Counted from the stretch's first letter, positions 13,156 through 22,469 are shown. The stretch is 28,644 bases of DNA from Veillonella sp. (GCA_022737715.1 JAIITD010000004.1:1-28644); one strand, 5' to 3'. Notes: a model not told the origin generated them from the letters alone. Numbers and translations are program-made.

Positions 13156-14508
13156 TTAATTCATTCCATGACAACGCTTATATTTCTTTCCGCTGCCACA
13201 AGGACAGGGGTCATTACGACCTATTTTCTTTGGCCAGTTAGCTCTTTCCTGAACCATCACTGGCACCATTCCTTCAAATATAAGTTCAAGTTCTCTTAAG
13301 CGATATAGATACTCTGAAATGCCCAATATACCTTGAAACATATGCATGGCCTCATTTTCAAATTCAAGGAGATACTCAGTTTTCTTCTTCGTTCTATCCT
13401 TTGGATTTGGAATATAGGTAATCAACTGGCTTACCGCATCATATTCTACATCATTGTGACCTATAGCATTTCTCAGCTTCGCATTTACAACAACATCTAA
13501 AAAGTCCGTATAGACTTCTGTATTTATGCAATAATGAAATCTCGTAGCTTTCGTCAGTTTAATAAAATCTTCCAATGAAGATACGTTCTTTTCGATTGGA
13601 TTCATCGAGTTAACATCAGCCCTATATTTTATATTGTTAAGAGCAACCGGAATAATAAGTAAATTTCCTAATGCTTCATAAACATCTAAATAAAACTGTT
13701 TAACACTATCAAAACTACTTGTAGTGGAACCCTCATACTCAAAATCAAAAGAATTATCTTTACAATATTGGATAGCAAGTGCCGGTATTAATCTCTGATA
13801 AACGGTCATGTATTCATCGTAAAGTTTATAAATCAGCTCTTGTAATTCATCAAGATGAAACCCATCGTGTGAATTCAAGAAATCAATCAAGCTTTTCGCC
13901 TGAACCGAATCAAGCTTTAAAATCCCAGCACAGAAAGAAATGTTATCTAAGATATCTTTCTTAAGTGATGAATATAGTCCATGAACCTCAATCATGTGAA
14001 CTGCTCTTAATATTTCCGATTCATCTCTACACTGAAAGTACTGTCCTGAAAATTCCTTCTGAATCTCCTGAACTAAATATTCACTATTTTTCTCAAAAAG
14101 ATTAATGATTCTCTGATATTCTTTCCATTTCCTTTTTGTGGCGTTGAGCTGTGATACTGCTTTACAAAATTGCTCGTATGAATCGTCTGATTTCATACAA
14201 CTCATGTATCGAATAAACGGTGTGATGACTAAGCCTTCCAGTTCTTCAGCTGAGCCTTGTTTTACAGTTGGAAATTCTCCTGAACATTCAACCAGATAAT
14301 CCGCCTCTTCATCTAATACCTCATCAGCATTATCAAACGAAAACTTCAAGCCCGGTTCGTCTTGTCCAATTTCAACATTTCCTGATAAGGAGGTTCCACA
14401 TTTACCACAGGCCACAACAATCGGATGTTCTTTTTGCCATCCAACCTGCAAGCGAATTCTGGTGATACTTCCACAAACTTGACATTTTATAAAAGTATTA
14501 AAAACCAT
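13156..14508 (-). CDS. SEC-C motif protein with N-terminal zinc ribbon
   Basis: A 450-residue protein. The N-terminus has two paired cysteines, KCQVC (C9, C12) and CGKC (C34, C37), a probable zinc ribbon. A long helical middle (about 90-410) follows. The last 20 residues are a SEC-C zinc motif (RNDPCPCGSGKKYKRCHG), as at the end of SecA and in many unrelated proteins, where it binds Zn and mediates contacts. It starts 25 bp after the DUF262 gene and is almost certainly co-transcribed. SEC-C tails recur in proteins of defence islands; the actual activity is unknown. An accessory subunit for the DUF262 nuclease is my inference from adjacency. Confidence 0.8.
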   Translation of the reverse strand: MVFNTFIKCQVCGSITRIRLQVGWQKEHPIVVACGKCGTSLSGNVEIGQDEPGLKFSFDNADEVLDEEADYLVECSGEFPTVKQGSAEELEGLVITPFIRYMSCMKSDDSYEQFCKAVSQLNATKRKWKEYQRIINLFEKNSEYLVQEIQKEFSGQYFQCRDESEILRAVHMIEVHGLYSSLKKDILDNISFCAGILKLDSVQAKSLIDFLNSHDGFHLDELQELIYKLYDEYMTVYQRLIPALAIQYCKDNSFDFEYEGSTTSSFDSVKQFYLDVYEALGNLLIIPVALNNIKYRADVNSMNPIEKNVSSLEDFIKLTKATRFHYCINTEVYTDFLDVVVNAKLRNAIGHNDVEYDAVSQLITYIPNPKDRTKKKTEYLLEFENEAMHMFQGILGISEYLYRLRELELIFEGMVPVMVQERANWPKKIGRNDPCPCGSGKKYKRCHGMN

Positions 14509-14533
14509 CTGCTTTACCCCTTTTCTGAGTATT

Positions 14534-17059
14534 TTAGTTCAAATACGGCACGATAACATCGTAAAACTTCTTACTCCACTCTACATGGAATCTCGCCATT
14601 CGCAGCCAGTCTGTTTCGTTCTCAATGCTAACGCCATTTAACTGATAGAAAACTTTTGATGATTTAATATCATCTCCACGATTCCAGTTAAGTGAAACAC
14701 CTAATGTTTTTTCAATTTCATCTTTATGAGCCACCAGCATATCAAATGCTTTCTTGTTTTCTTCTTTCTTGGCCTTTCCTAAATAAAGATCAACCCTTGC
14801 AGAATCAAAATTAGCTACGCAGCTGATATTAAACCCACTCACCCCAAAGAAACCACTTATCCAGTTTTCCTTTGATGGATTTACATTACTGAAGGCATTT
14901 CCATCTCCGTGAGCTTCTTTGATGTACTCCAAAGCATATGTCCAATACTTCCTTCGAAGCTCATAGCGTGTACCTGCCTCGTCCTCAGTACTTTCGTTTT
15001 CATCTCGCAGATAGAATACCAAATCAGTGGGGTCTGCCTCATATAATTTAAAGACCCTATTCAATACAGATAGCTTGCTCTGCGTGTTTGTGTTTGTCCA
15101 CACGAAAATGCCATCTCCGATTTCAACACTCTTCGTGAAATCCGATTCATTCATGCTGAAGTGAAGCGCAATATTATCCTCTGTGGATGCTGCAAGTTTC
15201 GTAATAACACTCTTGTCCTCAGCATAGAGAATTTGCAATACCTTCTGGAACATTTCTACCCAGCTTGAAACTGGCTGCTCAGTATTTTTATAGCTGAAGC
15301 GTGCAATCAATCTTCCGCTCAATGAAGAATCGTCATCAAGAGTATAAGAATCCAGCTGCTTTTCAACCGGCTTGAATGTAGTCGCTGGTGCAGCCCAAAT
15401 TTCAAGAGCACGCCCCATCAAGTATTGATTACGTTCTTCAAGCTCGGACAGTGTCCATTTATCTTTCTTCGCAATGTACGTATTCATTCGAATGCCACTG
15501 TCCTCGAATCCATTCTTCATGTTCTTCTTTTCTTCGAATGTACTATTGCTGTATTTTGAGTTATAAGCGGTCAAGGTCAGGTTTGCAATTCTATGAAGCC
15601 AAGTCTCATGAATCTGCTCATAATCATCACCGAGTACCTTAACCCATGCCGGTGTCAGATGCTGCGGCATGATATGTTCGATAGAGTAAATACCATCGTC
15701 GCAATGGCCATATACGTCCTTATCTTCTGCGGTATCATAGTTTTCCAGACGTTCCAAAATATAAATTTTATTTTTACTGTTCATCTGGTAAACCTGTTTG
15801 TCGGTAAACCCAGCAGAGAATTCATCATCGTCCGGGAAACGTGCTTTTTCTTTCTTTGAGAGAAGCGCATACTTGAATTTCTCGACATAATCGACGTCGT
15901 TATTTTCATACCTGATGATTTCTCTATGAAGCAGAAGGAATATCTTGTTCAATGCATTGGTAGGTAAGTCACAGATAGTTCTTCTGAATAAATAGTTTTC
16001 AGTAATTAGGAATATATCTGCGATCTGAGACATATCCAATTTCCCCTCATCATAGAGTCTTAAAACTTCAAGGAAGAATGGTCTGGTTACCGTTGTCTCA
16101 AGTCTATTTAATCTATAAATGCAGGAATCCAAAGACCTGTTCTTTGTGCCTCCGCAAAGCAGAATTTCATATCGTTTAGCATACGCAAGCAGCTCTTTCA
16201 GAAGTTCTTCTGTCCCTATTGACTGCTGCTCAACATATTCTTTAAAGCTGATGTATATTTTTTTCTGTGATGGAATTGCCAGCTGCTTGACGCTCAGATA
16301 ATCTCTTACGAAGGAGCTTACATCATACTTGGTGCATTCCTCTATGCGATTCCAATATTTATCGTAATACTCATCCTGTTCCTTTGAAGGAAGTCCCATC
16401 AGTATGAAGTTTCTGATTTTATCACCTTCGCTCAGGTCAAGGCCGGTAGAGTTCAGACTTTCGAAAATCAGCTGAGGATTATCCTCGTTGTTCAATGTAA
16501 TGTTAATAATCTCCAAGCTACAAATGGCATCAAACAGCTCATCGATTGTAATCTCCTGTTTCTGAATCCTTTCATAGAAATAATTGTAGTTAGCAGTAAG
16601 ATTGGACTCTCTGATGTGTTCATCCACGCTATCAAATAGCTTTCCGAAGGCCTTCTGGTCATTCTTGACAGGCTTCAGCTTTATGCGAGTCTCCTCCGGC
16701 TGATACTTGTCCACTAAGAAATCCTCATAAATCTGCTTACCCAAGGAAGCGTCCTTTTGAACTATTACGCCGCCGTTGATAAGGTTGTACATTGCCAAAA
16801 ACAGCAATGATACCGTTGTAAGTCTCTGCTGTCCATCAATCACAAGAAACTCCGTATTTCTTCCTGATGGCTCATAAACAGAAACCAAGCTGCCAAAGAA
16901 ATGGCTTCTTCTGTTGTTTTTTATTACTTTGATAAGGTCATCGTAAAGCTGCTTGCAGTTCTCGGTCTTCCAGTCGTAGTTACGCTGATAAACTGGGATA
17001 ATGAAACGCTTCTTTGACCCCTCCATATATTCTATTAGTCTACATTCTGAACCTTTCAT
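14534..17059 (-). CDS. GmrSD-like DUF262/DUF1524/DUF4268 protein
   Basis: An 841-residue protein in the family of modification-dependent (Type IV) restriction enzymes. The DUF262 ParB-like NTPase domain shows QRNYDW at 25-30, IDGQQRLTT from 74 and FESLNSTGLDLSEGDKIRNF at 199-218. The DUF1524 HNH-type nuclease motif EHIMPQ is at 461-466, followed by LHRIANLTLTAYNSKYSN. The last ~120 residues match DUF4268 (ARVDLYLG, KKAFDMLVAHKDEIEKTLG, LNWNR). All hallmark residues are present, so the enzyme may be active; GmrSD-type proteins cleave phage DNA bearing modified cytosines using NTP. A strong GGAGGAGG site precedes the ATG. It lies between a zinc-ribbon gene (39 bp upstream) and the SEC-C gene (25 bp downstream), inside the proposed island. 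Confidence 0.88.
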   Translation of the reverse strand: MKGSECRLIEYMEGSKKRFIIPVYQRNYDWKTENCKQLYDDLIKVIKNNRRSHFFGSLVSVYEPSGRNTEFLVIDGQQRLTTVSLLFLAMYNLINGGVIVQKDASLGKQIYEDFLVDKYQPEETRIKLKPVKNDQKAFGKLFDSVDEHIRESNLTANYNYFYERIQKQEITIDELFDAICSLEIINITLNNEDNPQLIFESLNSTGLDLSEGDKIRNFILMGLPSKEQDEYYDKYWNRIEECTKYDVSSFVRDYLSVKQLAIPSQKKIYISFKEYVEQQSIGTEELLKELLAYAKRYEILLCGGTKNRSLDSCIYRLNRLETTVTRPFFLEVLRLYDEGKLDMSQIADIFLITENYLFRRTICDLPTNALNKIFLLLHREIIRYENNDVDYVEKFKYALLSKKEKARFPDDDEFSAGFTDKQVYQMNSKNKIYILERLENYDTAEDKDVYGHCDDGIYSIEHIMPQHLTPAWVKVLGDDYEQIHETWLHRIANLTLTAYNSKYSNSTFEEKKNMKNGFEDSGIRMNTYIAKKDKWTLSELEERNQYLMGRALEIWAAPATTFKPVEKQLDSYTLDDDSSLSGRLIARFSYKNTEQPVSSWVEMFQKVLQILYAEDKSVITKLAASTEDNIALHFSMNESDFTKSVEIGDGIFVWTNTNTQSKLSVLNRVFKLYEADPTDLVFYLRDENESTEDEAGTRYELRRKYWTYALEYIKEAHGDGNAFSNVNPSKENWISGFFGVSGFNISCVANFDSARVDLYLGKAKKEENKKAFDMLVAHKDEIEKTLGVSLNWNRGDDIKSSKVFYQLNGVSIENETDWLRMARFHVEWSKKFYDVIVPYLN

Positions 17060-17098
17060 GCGTCCTCCTCCAAAAATAATTTCATTCTCTGATAACTT

Positions 17099-17632
17099 TT
17101 ATTCTTCGTCAAAGGTATCTACATCTATTTCTTCTGAATCAAGAGTTCCTATCGGATACTCACGAATCCAGCCAGTTATATGCAATACCTTGCCACAATA
17201 TGGACATGTGCAGCTTGTTTCGCTATCAAAGCTATGGACTGCATCCGGCCCCATACCGTTATCTTTCTCAAAGCTACTTACATCATATTCATATTCCACT
17301 AAATCGACTTCAAACTCAATGCTGCACTCTAGGCACCGAATTGTTCTGACAAAAGATAAACCTTCATCAGTCTCATCTGACTCAGAGCCGTCGTCGATAA
17401 ACAGTTCCGGAACATTAAACTTAATGCTAGCCGACTCTGTCATTACGCTCGTATTACCACATTTAAGCAACGAGCTCTTTAGCTTTAAATCTTCTCTGGC
17501 ATCATCCTGAACCACGTATTCGACTCTATGGTTATGTATGTAAGTTGCTGATTCATATGTGAATATGCTATAAAGTATGGAAATAATGCTGAAGTTGCAC
17601 GTCGTTATCATACTAGTAGACAACAAGTACAA
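17099..17632 (-). CDS. Zinc-ribbon-like protein, N-terminus disrupted by a transposase relic
   Basis: The frame is open for 177 codons from a TTG at 17632. Reliable sequence covers about 17099-17523: SASIKFNVPELFIDDGSESD, CLEC (residues 100-103), a hydrophobic/acidic stretch, then CTCPYCGK (141-148) and a very acidic tail. Two CxxC pairs suggest one zinc site. The part above ~17523 is antisense to the transposase remnant, so the native start has probably been lost. An internal ATG at 17443 (MTESASIKF) could serve but has no obvious ribosome site. It is the first gene before DUF262 and SEC-C, 39 bp from the former. No family recognised; a small regulator or adaptor of the nuclease is possible but unproved. 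Confidence 0.6.
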   Translation of the reverse strand: MYLLSTSMITTCNFSIISILYSIFTYESATYIHNHRVEYVVQDDAREDLKLKSSLLKCGNTSVMTESASIKFNVPELFIDDGSESDETDEGLSFVRTIRCLECSIEFEVDLVEYEYDVSSFEKDNGMGPDAVHSFDSETSCTCPYCGKVLHITGWIREYPIGTLDSEEIDVDTFDEE

Positions 17633-18442
17633 CGTTGGGTAAAGCGTTTCGACGGGACTATCGATTCACTTCGATTGTATAGTTGTAAACCACATTCTCA
17701 TCCTAATCAACACACTGAGGAAGAACTAGCACTTATCAAGCGTATGCATTCTAAGTTTAAACATAAAGGGCTATCTCAAGTATATGTTGAGGCAAAGAAG
17801 CGTGGTTATGAACGCTCATATGGCTCTATGTGCCGACAAATAAGATGTCACATTAAAGAAAAAAAGATTGTTAAATCCGTTCCAAAAAGCAAGTGAAAAC
17901 CAGATTTAGTAACATATCCAGGAGAAAAGGTTCAGATTGATATAAAATACGTACCTCGCGAGAGTTTAGACTTTTCAACACAAGGAAAATCTTACTATCA
18001 ACTTACAGCTATCGATGAGTTTTCTAGAAAGAGAATTCTGAAAATTATAGATGAAAAAAGTGTTACTAATACCAGTCGGTTCTTATTAAATTTAGAAGCC
18101 AAAATGGGATTTCCTATTCATACAATACAAACAGATAATGGTCGTGAATTTACAAACTATGGTGTAAAAGATCGAGAGTGTTTATTTGATATTGTCTAAA
18201 AAAGATTAGGGATAGAGCATAAAACGACAAGACCATTTTCTCCGTGGCAGAATGGAAAGGTAGAGCGCAGTCATCGAATTGATGGTGAAAGATTCTATTC
18301 TCGTAAGTTTAAAAGTATGGAGAGTTTTCTAAAAGCACATAGTCGATATGCTAATAGATATAATAACATTGCACAGAAAGTCTAAAACTTTAAATCACCG
18401 AACCAAGTTATAACAGAGTACTTTATGAATCATGAGGCATAA
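17527..18442 (+). pseudogene. Dead rve-type (IS481/IS3-like) transposase
   Basis: Translated on the plus strand, this carries an N-terminal helix-turn-helix part (VARRYHTSRQQVQRWVKRFD) and a DDE integrase core with D in QIDIKYV, D in QTDNGREFTN and E in NGKVERSHR, ending RYNN and SPNQVITEYF. It is broken by TGA 17548-17550, a one-base frameshift in the A run at 17580-17583, TGA 17894-17896, TAA 18197-18199 and TAA 18383-18385. Terminal inverted repeats were not found, so the element is probably truncated on the left, where it meets the zinc-ribbon gene. It is not mobile by itself. Confidence 0.85.
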
Positions 18443-18543
18443 GTATTTGTCACAAATATTTGATTACTCTAGACTATTTAGCTGATAATGTTCAACTTGT
18501 TATTGCAATTTTCGAAATGTAAAATAACATTCTTAATAAAACA

Positions 18544-19251
18544 TTATTTCTTATCGATAAACACTGCATCACCTCTATAAAGTGAATAGGAGTCATCCAA
18601 AACATACTTATTTGACGCATTTAATGCTGGAAACTGAATTACTGCATCTCCAACCTTAACCGCATCAGACTTAATATGAACTTCAAAAGAGCTATTAGTA
18701 TCGATATTAGATAAATCAAATAATGATTGATAACCTACTGTTACCCACATATCAGGACCTTCAAATTGATCATCGCCACGTACGGTCTCTATTGGATAAT
18801 ATGTATTTCCATTTTGTACTATAGATATAACAATATTATTAGTATCGTTATAAATCTTACTTTCCGGCATATAAAGGAAAGATCTAACCCGTAATATATT
18901 ATTAGCATTTCTTGTTGAATAATTACTTGCTACACCTCTAGCATCCTCTAATGCCGTATTGGCATAAATTGCAAATGGAGTTTGAACATATACGATACCT
19001 TGCAATTCATTTCTTGGGAAAATTCCACCATAACGCCTTTTAATAAACTTTTTCTTAGCAGTAGATATCATTTTAATATTTTTCTTTTCTACTAAAGACT
19101 GTCCATAAGATGTTGCTGATGCAATATCTTCATTTGTTATTTGGTGTTTCTCAATAACTTGAGGATTATAAGTACTAATATCTTCTGCAGATACTGCCAT
19201 AACAGACATAGCTAAAATTGAAAATAAAATAATTTGCTTCTTAAAATTCAT
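18544..19251 (-). CDS. Secreted protein of unknown function
   Basis: 235 residues from the ATG at 19251, which follows AGGTGA; an upstream start at 19287 is less likely because it would precede the signal peptide with 12 extra residues. The signal peptide MNFKKQIILFSILAMSVMAVSA ends at a VSA/ED cleavage site. The mature part contains a KKKFIKRRYGG basic patch and several beta-rich segments (IVYVQTPFAIYANT, MWVTVGYQSLFDL, SFEVHIKSDAVKVGDAVIQF), with no cysteine and no anchor motif. I recognise no family. It lies between the rlmD hairpin and the transposase relic, so it falls within the proposed island, though it could be native cargo of the rlmD region. Confidence 0.7.
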   Translation of the reverse strand: MNFKKQIILFSILAMSVMAVSAEDISTYNPQVIEKHQITNEDIASATSYGQSLVEKKNIKMISTAKKKFIKRRYGGIFPRNELQGIVYVQTPFAIYANTALEDARGVASNYSTRNANNILRVRSFLYMPESKIYNDTNNIVISIVQNGNTYYPIETVRGDDQFEGPDMWVTVGYQSLFDLSNIDTNSSFEVHIKSDAVKVGDAVIQFPALNASNKYVLDDSYSLYRGDAVFIDKK

Positions 19252-19315
19252 AGTCTCACCTACAAAACATATTCTTTTAAAAATCAACTAAAAAAACTTT
19301 TGACATCTATAATCT

Positions 19316-19378
19316 GGGCAGTGCTAATGCTTACTGCGTCACTTCGTTCCTAGTAAGCAAAGCCACTGCCTCAACGTG
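19316..19378 (-). repeat. Genuine rlmD 3' end, hairpin-forming (att-like)
   Basis: Partner of 12746-12808. GGCAGTG (19317-19323) pairs with CACTGCC (19364-19370), and TGCTTACT (19328-19335) with AGTAAGCA (19352-19359), leaving the 16-nt loop GCGTCACTTCGTTCCT. The rlmD stop codon (19331-19333) is inside the stem. No T tract follows on the minus strand, so it is not a typical terminator. Confidence 0.75.
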
Positions 19379-20788
19379 AGCTGTCATGGGGAACATATCT
19401 ACGGGTTGGACTTCTTTAAGTTCATACCCATAGTGTGTGAGGATTTCAATATCTCGTGCCATGGTTGCTGGGTTACAGGATACGTAGACAATGCGGTTAG
19501 GTTCCATACCCGCTGCGGAGGTTAGTACTTCCTCTTTACAGCCTGCGCGGATTGGATCGAATACGATGACATCTGGTCGAACGCCGGCTTTGTAGAGTTT
19601 TGGCATTTCAACAGCCGCATCAGCAACGATAAATTCCGTATTGTCATAGCCATTATTGCGGGCATTTTCACGGGCATTGATAATAGCTGGTTCTACAATT
19701 TCAATGCCGATAACATGTTTGGCCTTATGTGCCAAAAACAATGAAATGGTACCTGTACCACAGTACGCATCGATAACAGTTTCATCACCTTTTAAATCAG
19801 CGTAAGCTAATGCTTGATCGTAAAGCACTGTAGTTTGTTCTGGATTCACTTGGAAGAATGAATGTGGCGATACATTAAATCGTAGGTCCTTAATATGGTC
19901 AGTGATTGTACCATCTCCGTAGATAACATGATTAGTAGGACCTAAAATAACATTAGTACGTTTAGCATTCACATTATGAACGATGGTTTCCACTTGTGGT
20001 ATACGATTTGTTATGCTCTTAACCCATTCTTCTTGCTGTGGTAAATAATCAGTAGCAGTCACGAGAATGACCATCCAACCAGATTGTCCAATACGACCGA
20101 TAACATGACGCAATACGCCCTTTCCTGTATGTTCATCGTATGGCTCAACATCAAGCTCTTTAGCGATGTCATAACACACTTGAGCAATAGTATTATTTCC
20201 GTCATCTTGAATAGGGCAATTCGTCCCCTGTACAATATCGTGAGACCCCATTGCATAGAATCCCATCTTAATGTCGCGTCTAGTACCACCAACAGGCATT
20301 TGCATCTTGTTGCGATATGCCCAAGGTTCTTTAGGTCCTAATGCTGGTTTTACAAGGTTTGGATTTTGGTGACCGATGCGTTCTATAACGTCTTTAACCT
20401 TTTGTGTTTTTAGTGAAAGCTGCCCCTCATAGGTAATATGTTGTAATTGACAACCACCGCATACGCCATACAGCTCGCAAGTTGGTTCTATACGATTATC
20501 AGCAGGTGTAACAATGTCAATTAATTTACCTGTAGCATATGTCTTTTTCACCATGTTGATAGATGCTTTCACAGTTTCCCCAGGCAATGCAAAGGGAACA
20601 AAGACGGTAAAATCATCGACTCGACCTACACCTTCCCCACTGCTGCCAATGCCATGAATGGTTACCAAAACCTCATCTCCAAGCTTAACAGGTGCATTTA
20701 GAATGGCCTGTTGTTTCTTTGAAAGTTTACCACCTGTATGTTGTTGTTTAGATTTTTTGTTACGGGATGTACGACCTGTACCGTTCAT
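19331..20788 (-). CDS. rlmD: 23S rRNA (uracil-5-)-methyltransferase, RlmD/RumA type
   Basis: About 485 residues. After a basic N-terminus comes a TRAM domain (GDEVLVTIHGIGSSGEGVGRV), then the Fe-S cysteines CELYGVCGGCQLQH and a fourth Cys in GTNCPIQ. The SAM domain includes VIDAYCGTGTISLFLA and VFDPIRAGC. The catalytic cysteine is in IVYVSCNPATMARD, and the end reads PMTAHVEAVALLTR. It should form 5-methyluridine in 23S rRNA; related Firmicute enzymes may modify two sites. The ATG at 20788 overlaps the TerC stop as TAATG, indicating coupling; a TTG at 20809 would add seven residues. The 3' end is duplicated at 12746-12808. Confidence 0.9.
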   Translation of the reverse strand: MNGTGRTSRNKKSKQQHTGGKLSKKQQAILNAPVKLGDEVLVTIHGIGSSGEGVGRVDDFTVFVPFALPGETVKASINMVKKTYATGKLIDIVTPADNRIEPTCELYGVCGGCQLQHITYEGQLSLKTQKVKDVIERIGHQNPNLVKPALGPKEPWAYRNKMQMPVGGTRRDIKMGFYAMGSHDIVQGTNCPIQDDGNNTIAQVCYDIAKELDVEPYDEHTGKGVLRHVIGRIGQSGWMVILVTATDYLPQQEEWVKSITNRIPQVETIVHNVNAKRTNVILGPTNHVIYGDGTITDHIKDLRFNVSPHSFFQVNPEQTTVLYDQALAYADLKGDETVIDAYCGTGTISLFLAHKAKHVIGIEIVEPAIINARENARNNGYDNTEFIVADAAVEMPKLYKAGVRPDVIVFDPIRAGCKEEVLTSAAGMEPNRIVYVSCNPATMARDIEILTHYGYELKEVQPVDMFPMTAHVEAVALLTRNEVTQ

Positions 20789-21456
20789 TACGCGTCTCTT
20801 TTCTTCCAAATTTTAATGATACCAGTCACGATAAGTACAAAGAATACGGCGCCAAATTTAACGAGTAATTCTTCACCTTGAATGTATGGCAAAAGAAGTG
20901 GATCTTCTACGATCATTTCACCGGCAACCCATCCAAGTAGTGCACCACCAGCCCAAAGAATAGCTGGGAATTTGTGGATAATACGAGCAAATAATGTAGA
21001 GCAGAATACGATGATAGGTACCGTGATCAACATGCCTACTATAACAAGCTCTAAATGACCTTTTGCAGCGCCTACTACACCGATAACATTATCGATACTC
21101 ATCATGGCATCAGCTACAATAATCGTCCAAATGGCGCCCATTAAGGAATTTTTAGCCTCAATATGAGCCTCTTCATCATCGCCTTTTAAAAGCTGAATGG
21201 CAATCCATATGAGCACAAGTCCACCACCTAAATGAACGAGTGGAATGAAGGTTAATGCTTCTACCAAAACGGTAGCAAAGAGAAGACGCATTAAGATGGC
21301 ACCTACCGTGCCCCATATAACAGCTTTCTTTTGAAGTTCTGGCGCTAGTTTACCAGCTGCCATACCGATAACCACAGCATTATCTCCGGCTAATAAAATA
21401 TCTATCAATATAATTTTGCCAATCGTAACCCACGTGGCTGCTTCTAAAAATTCCAT
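20788..21456 (-). CDS. TerC-family integral membrane protein (copy 1)
   Basis: 222 residues, about seven hydrophobic segments. The conserved TerC motifs ILLAGDNAVVIGMAA near the N-terminus and SIDNVIGVVGAAKGH in the middle hold the acidic residues thought to bind metal. This is the YjbE-like subgroup. Related proteins in Bacillus take part in manganese export or metallation of exoenzymes; the ion here is inferred. It is paralogous to the next gene (similar length and motifs) and is coupled to rlmD by the TAATG overlap. A terminator separates the two TerC genes, so they are probably expressed independently. Confidence 0.88.
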   Translation of the reverse strand: MEFLEAATWVTIGKIILIDILLAGDNAVVIGMAAGKLAPELQKKAVIWGTVGAILMRLLFATVLVEALTFIPLVHLGGGLVLIWIAIQLLKGDDEEAHIEAKNSLMGAIWTIIVADAMMSIDNVIGVVGAAKGHLELVIVGMLITVPIIVFCSTLFARIIHKFPAILWAGGALLGWVAGEMIVEDPLLLPYIQGEELLVKFGAVFFVLIVTGIIKIWKKRDA

Positions 21457-21566
21457 TATACGTACCTCAACTATAATTAATTCTATAACTATCCCTTAAC
21501 TATACCATATTTCATGTATTTTCTCATCTAAAACAAATACTTTAATATCCTGTATAATCTACTGCA

Positions 21567-21604
21567 TAAAAATATCTCTCCTCCTGTAAAAAGAGAAGAG
21601 ATAT
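21567..21604 (-). terminator. Terminator between the two TerC genes
   Basis: ATATCTCT (21572-21579) pairs with AGAGATAT (21597-21604), and after one mismatch CTC pairs with GAG. On the minus strand the stem runs into TTTTTATG. It lies 12 bp after the stop of the 21617 gene. Confidence 0.75.
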
Positions 21605-21616
21605 GCTAAATTCTAA

Positions 21617-22276
21617 TTATTTTTTTAGTTGTTTTGCCACTAACGATGCGCCTACTACAAGGATAACTGCAGCTATTTTAATATATAATGCATAGGGTTC
21701 AACTGTATGAGCAATCAATGTATCTTCCACACTCATGCCAGCACCAACCCATCCTAGGATACCGCCACCAACGTAGAGAATAATTGGGAAACGCTCGATG
21801 ACTTTCACAAACAATGTACTACCATACACGATGATAGGTACCGTAATGAGCATACCAATGGCAACCATTGTCATATGTCCACCTGCGGCGCCCACTACGC
21901 CGATAACATTATCGATACCCATGATGCCATCTGCAATGACGATCGTCATGATAGCAGCACGCAAACTATCCTTGGCCTCGATATTATGCTCACTGTCATC
22001 GTCAGCAACAAGCTTATACCCAATCCATAACAAAAGGATACCACCTACTAAACGAAGCGCGGGAATCGTGTTTAACGCCTCAACGAAGAGGAACGCCATA
22101 ACTAGGCGAAGAATAATAGCACCGGCTGTGCCCCAGAAGATCGCTTTCTTTTGTAAATGAGCTGGTAAATTTCGTGCAGCCATACCGATCACGATGGCAT
22201 TATCGCCAGCCAATAGAATGTCGATGACAATGATTTGTAACATTGCCAACAAACCTTGAACAGATAAAATGTCCAA
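21617..22276 (-). CDS. TerC-family integral membrane protein (copy 2)
   Basis: 219 residues with the same design as copy 1: IDILLAGDNAIVIGMAARNLP, LLLWIGYKLV and GIDNVIGVVGAAGGH, with about seven membrane segments. The DN pairs of the two TerC motifs are present. AGGAGG precedes the start. It is the first gene of the rightward-to-left block and ends at the 21567-21604 terminator. Tandem TerC paralogs may differ in ion or timing, but the sequence does not show how. Confidence 0.88.
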   Translation of the reverse strand: MDILSVQGLLAMLQIIVIDILLAGDNAIVIGMAARNLPAHLQKKAIFWGTAGAIILRLVMAFLFVEALNTIPALRLVGGILLLWIGYKLVADDDSEHNIEAKDSLRAAIMTIVIADGIMGIDNVIGVVGAAGGHMTMVAIGMLITVPIIVYGSTLFVKVIERFPIILYVGGGILGWVGAGMSVEDTLIAHTVEPYALYIKIAAVILVVGASLVAKQLKK

Positions 22277-22469
22277 TTCGTACCTCCTATAACGAAAATA
22301 TTTAATATACTTATTATACTAAAGAGGATGCACCATGTACAATACTGTAATGTATCCATCTATTCCTAATACGAATATCCTTATATGCAACTATATTCTA
22401 TAGTTTTCTATACAACTAGCCATAATAGATAGACTATGTTAAAATATATCATCAATTTAGGAGGTCATT

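Noticed and set aside
15388..15859. Plus-strand open frames opposite DUF262
   Set aside because: Shadow frames of a long gene with clear motifs on the minus strand.
17675..17896. Separate 73-residue plus-strand protein
   Set aside because: It is only an open piece of the broken transposase, bounded by a TGA; the neighbouring segments continue in the same frame.
19316..19378. Reading the rlmD-end hairpin as a normal terminator
   Set aside because: The stem contains the stop codon and no T tract follows on the minus strand; the duplicated copy also lacks one.
20788..20809. Upstream TTG start for rlmD
   Set aside because: The ATG forming TAATG with the TerC stop is a better, coupled start; the extra seven residues are not part of the TRAM domain.
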